From: an uncultured Collinsella sp.
GTDB taxonomy: Bacteria; Actinomycetota; Coriobacteriia; Coriobacteriales; Coriobacteriaceae
NCBI GenBank assembly: GCA_900757705.1
Contig: CAAEOW010000114.1
Location: 1 to 7,979, forward strand
Direction: 5' to 3'
Length of the DNA: 7,979 nucleotides
A model generated the notes under the pieces. It searched no databases. It was not told where the DNA came from and saw nothing but the letters and a program-made list of their open reading frames with translations. How positions within the stretch are numbered: the first letter of the stretch is position 1; the number at the start of each line of letters is the position of its first letter. The position numbers and the translations under genes were made by a program. Below, one piece after another: positions 5,856 to 7,979 of the stretch.

Positions 5856-7286
5856 CTAGGCCAAATCTTCGCCGTTGGTGGCGATAACCTTCTTGTACCA
5901 GTGAAAGCTCTTCTTTTTGGAACGCTTGAGGGTGCCGTTGCCGGCGTCGTCGCGGTCCACATAGATAAAGCCGTAGCGCTTGGACATCTCGCCCGTGCCG
6001 GCAGACACCAGGTCGATCGGGCCCCAGGTGGTGTAGCCCAGCAGGTCAACGCCGTCCTCGGTCACCGCATCGCGCATCGCGGCGATATGCTGGCGCAGGT
6101 AGTCGATACGGTAGTCGTCGTTGATGGAGCCATCCTCCTCGACAACGTCCTTGGCGCCCAGACCGTTCTCGACCACAAACAGCGGCTTCTGATAACGGTC
6201 GTACAGGTCGTTGAGGGTGATGCGGAAGCCCAGCGGATCGATGGCCCAGCCCCACTGGCTCTCCTGCAGGTAGGGGTTCTTGGCGCCGGCGAAGGCGTTG
6301 CCCTGGGTGCGCTCGACGTCGGGGTTATCGGCACCGGCGGAGCAACGGGTGCTGTAATAGCTAAAGCTGATGAAGTCGACGGTGTTGGCGGCCAGGATCT
6401 CGCGGTCCTCATCCGTCATGCCCACATCGATGCCCAAACGCTCGAGCTTCTTGACGGCATAGGCCGGGTAGTAGCCGCGGCTCTGAACGTCGACGAAGAA
6501 ATAGTTGCTCTGGTTGTCAATCTGCGCTTGGCGCACATCGCCCGGACGGCAGCTGTAGGGGTAGTAGCTACCTGCGGCAAGCATGCAACCGATCTTGACC
6601 TCAGGGTCGATCTCGTGAGCGATCTTGGTTGCCCAAGCGCTGGCGACGAGCTCGTTGTGGGCGGCCAGGTACTCGACGGCCTCCTTGTTCTCGCCCTCCT
6701 CAAAGACCAGACCGGCACCCATAAACGGCAGGTGCAAGATCATATTGATCTCGTTGAAGGTGAGCCAGTACTTCACCAGACCCTTGTAGCGGGTAAAGAT
6801 CGTGGTCGCGAGGTTCTTGTAGAAGTCGATGAGCTTGCGGTTGCGCCAGCCGCCGTACTCCTTGATGAGGTGGATCGGGCAGTCGAAGTGCGTGATGGTC
6901 ACGAGCGGCTCGATGCCGTGCGCCTGACACTCGCGGAACACATCCTCGTAGAAAGCCAGGCCGGCCTCGTTGGGCTCGGTCTCGTCACCGTTGGGGAAGA
7001 TGCGGGTCCAAGCCAGGCTCATGCGGAAGGTCTTAAAGCCCATCTCGGCAAAGAGGGCGATGTCCTCCTTGTAGTGGTGATAGAAATCGATGCCGGTCTG
7101 CGCGGGGTAGTAATAGCCGTCCTCGAAGTCGAGCATCTTGCGCTGGCCGGAGACCACCGCATAGCGCTCGGGGCCGTGCGGTGCCACGTCCACGTTGGCC
7201 AGGCCGCGGCCATCCACGTCGTAAGCGCCCTCGCACTGGTTGGCAGCCGTCGCGCCGCCCCACAGGAAGTCTTTACGGAAAGCCAT
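5856..7286 (-). CDS. 6-phospho-beta-glucosidase, glycoside hydrolase family 1
   Basis: A cytoplasmic retaining glycosidase that releases glucose 6-phosphate from phosphorylated beta-glucosides (such as cellobiose-6-P or aryl-glucoside-6-P) brought in by a PTS. The 476-residue protein is full length for GH1. Visible features: N-terminal FLWGGATAANQCEGA (7-21); FRMSLAWTRIFP (87-98); acid/base E179 in TFNEIN; nucleophile E373 in FVVENG. The signature SAGTGEMSKRYGFIYVD (428-444) holds the residues that bind the 6-phosphate in BglA/AscB-type enzymes (S428, K436, Y438). That signature separates it from GH1 enzymes acting on unphosphorylated sugars. The start has AAAGGA 7 nt upstream and follows a candidate promoter. 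No PTS genes or antiterminator regulator are in the window, so the transporter is presumably elsewhere. The exact substrate cannot be fixed from sequence. Confidence 0.93.
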   Translation of the reverse strand: MAFRKDFLWGGATAANQCEGAYDVDGRGLANVDVAPHGPERYAVVSGQRKMLDFEDGYYYPAQTGIDFYHHYKEDIALFAEMGFKTFRMSLAWTRIFPNGDETEPNEAGLAFYEDVFRECQAHGIEPLVTITHFDCPIHLIKEYGGWRNRKLIDFYKNLATTIFTRYKGLVKYWLTFNEINMILHLPFMGAGLVFEEGENKEAVEYLAAHNELVASAWATKIAHEIDPEVKIGCMLAAGSYYPYSCRPGDVRQAQIDNQSNYFFVDVQSRGYYPAYAVKKLERLGIDVGMTDEDREILAANTVDFISFSYYSTRCSAGADNPDVERTQGNAFAGAKNPYLQESQWGWAIDPLGFRITLNDLYDRYQKPLFVVENGLGAKDVVEEDGSINDDYRIDYLRQHIAAMRDAVTEDGVDLLGYTTWGPIDLVSAGTGEMSKRYGFIYVDRDDAGNGTLKRSKKKSFHWYKKVIATNGEDLA

Positions 7287-7322
7287 GCATCAATCCTTTC
7301 ACACGCTGTTTGTCGTAGCTTC

Positions 7323-7351
7323 AGTATCCCCGCAAACAGCGCGCCGCTCAA
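7323..7351 (-). promoter_or_regulatory. Candidate promoter of the 6-phospho-beta-glucosidase gene
   Basis: On the minus strand TTGAGC (7351-7346) and GATACT (7328-7323) are 17 nt apart; each matches 4 of 6 consensus positions. The predicted start is near 7316, leaving a leader of about 30 nt before the ATG at 7286. There is little room for a riboswitch or antiterminator downstream. I see nothing further that I can support between 7352 and 7429 apart from a short interrupted GGCAG/CTGCC hairpin at 7396-7411. Confidence 0.45.
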
Positions 7352-7429
7352 CGACAGCAACGCAGGTCGACACTTCTTTTCGCGCGCGGGCGTCCGGCAG
7401 CCGCCCCTGCCTGACACTTTCTGATACCG

Positions 7430-7482
7430 CCGCCCCAAACCACCACAAAGGGGACAGGCACCTTTGTGGTGGTTTGGGGCGG
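7430..7482. repeat. REP/MITE-like palindromic repeat, copy 2 (extended)
   Basis: Arms at 7430-7451 and 7461-7482 pair perfectly over 22 bp around a 9-nt loop, GGACAGGCA. The inner part is the reverse complement of the element at 1223-1258 apart from one extra C. Here the stem is prolonged by CCGCCCCA/TGGGGCGG, which the other copy lacks. It lies between the glucosidase promoter and the DUF4867 gene. On the plus strand a T-containing tail (TTTGTCTTG) follows, but no plus-strand gene ends here, so a terminator role is not favoured. Confidence 0.8.
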
Positions 7483-7488
7483 TTTGTC

Positions 7489-7539
7489 TTGATCTGTAAC
7501 AGGTAGAGACGATTTAGCCCGCCAGGTGTTACAGATTAA
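7489..7539 (+). repeat. Inverted repeat with ATCTGTAACA arms
   Basis: ATCTGTAACA (7492-7501) and TGTTACAGAT (7527-7536) form a 10-bp stem. In plus-strand RNA it extends to 13 bp through a G-U pair and two A-U pairs (7489-7501 with 7527-7539). The 25-nt interior is unpaired or weakly paired. It abuts the palindrome at 7430-7482, so the two may be parts of one composite element. It starts 11 nt past the DUF4867 stop, but lacks a terminator tail on the minus strand. Confidence 0.5.
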
Positions 7540-7550
7540 AACAAAAGCCC

Positions 7551-7979
7551 CTAGTCGCAGGTGATGTCGAGGTTTTTGCCGATGAGGCCCACGTAACCGC
7601 CCTCGGCCGCCTTGGGGCTGTCGGCGTGGCAGAGGACCCACTTGTCGGCCTTCCAGTAGCAGTAGCTGTCACCGGCGGCAGGCATGTCGGCTGCAGCCTC
7701 GGGGCGCGGGCCGTTGGTGCCCGCCGGCAGCGCCACCATCACCTGAAAGCCGCCGTCGTCGACCATGCAGGGCGTGTAGTGAAGCGTGGTGGCGTAAACC
7801 TCGACGAGCGTGCCGGCGGGCACGCGAAAGGCCTTGACCTGAGCGGTGTCGAGCTTGCCGTCGACAATTTGCTCGCGCTTGGCCAGCAGCAGAATAAAGT
7901 CGCGCGCACCCAAATTAAACTCACTGGCACGGTGATACTCCAGACAGTTGAGGCGCGTGTTGTGGCCGTTGCACCAGCC
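7551..7979 (-). CDS. DUF4867-family protein, 5' end beyond window
   Basis: The minus-strand frame is open from the window edge to a TAG at 7551-7553, giving the C-terminal 142 residues. The visible part begins GWCNGHNTRLNCLEYHRASE and continues through DFILLLAKRE, FRVPAGTLVEVYATTLHYTP, VMVALPAGTNGPRP and WKADKWVLCHAD. This pattern matches what I recall of DUF4867, a small cupin-like family of about 200 residues in gut Firmicutes and Actinobacteria, often near sugar-metabolism genes; its reaction is not established. An internal TTG at 7913 could open a shorter frame but cuts into the conserved CNGHN...LEYHR block, so the true start is upstream of the window. The C-terminus is normal, with no frameshift. 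Confidence 0.8.
   Translation of the reverse strand, partial: GWCNGHNTRLNCLEYHRASEFNLGARDFILLLAKREQIVDGKLDTAQVKAFRVPAGTLVEVYATTLHYTPCMVDDGGFQVMVALPAGTNGPRPEAAADMPAAGDSYCYWKADKWVLCHADSPKAAEGGYVGLIGKNLDITCD

Noticed and set aside
5901..7424. 507-codon open frame on the plus strand opposite the 6-phospho-beta-glucosidase gene
   Set aside because: Antisense shadow: translation is repetitive Val/Leu/Ala/Asp sequence with no family resemblance, while the minus strand encodes a complete GH1 enzyme.

Overview
The window looks like a chromosomal segment of a high-GC, gut-type actinobacterium of the Coriobacteriia, most likely Collinsella or a close relative. This is inferred from GC-rich coding sequence with strong Shine-Dalgarno sites, the gene content (PyrE, P-type Mg2+ ATPase, 6-phospho-beta-glucosidase, DUF4867 protein), and a dispersed hairpin built on CACCACAAAGG/CCTTTGTGGTG that I associate with gut Coriobacteria. 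No sequence search could be run, so the assignment is tentative.

Layout: 1-224 holds three hairpins and no gene; one of them is a plausible terminator for pyrE. pyrE (225-905, minus) encodes orotate phosphoribosyltransferase. A divergent intergenic region (906-1340) carries a candidate forward promoter, a 23-codon open frame with an excellent ribosome binding site, and a palindromic repeat. It leads into mgtA (1341-4109, plus), a P3B-type magnesium-transporting ATPase. After a GC-rich hairpin comes a compositionally different block. It starts with T-rich 19-bp tandem repeats and the first copy of a 55-bp direct repeat, followed by a 26% GC stretch with TGGTTAA motifs spaced exactly 23 bp apart. 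Next is a solitary AAA_14/DUF4143 ATPase gene (4481-5758, plus), and then the second copy of the 55-bp repeat. The rest of the window is minus strand: a GH1 6-phospho-beta-glucosidase (5856-7286) with its own promoter, a palindrome-rich intergenic region (7430-7539), and the 3' part of a DUF4867-family gene that runs off the window end.

The genes do not form one pathway. pyrE (pyrimidine synthesis), mgtA (Mg2+ uptake), the glucosidase (phospho-disaccharide use) and the DUF4867 gene look like independently transcribed units. The most unusual part is the ATPase module at about 4211-5830. It has a phased-repeat control region, flanking direct repeats and different base composition, so it resembles an acquired, self-regulated single-gene cassette inserted between mgtA and the glucosidase gene. 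The region upstream of mgtA may be a second unusual regulatory arrangement: a leader ORF is present and no M-box riboswitch was seen.
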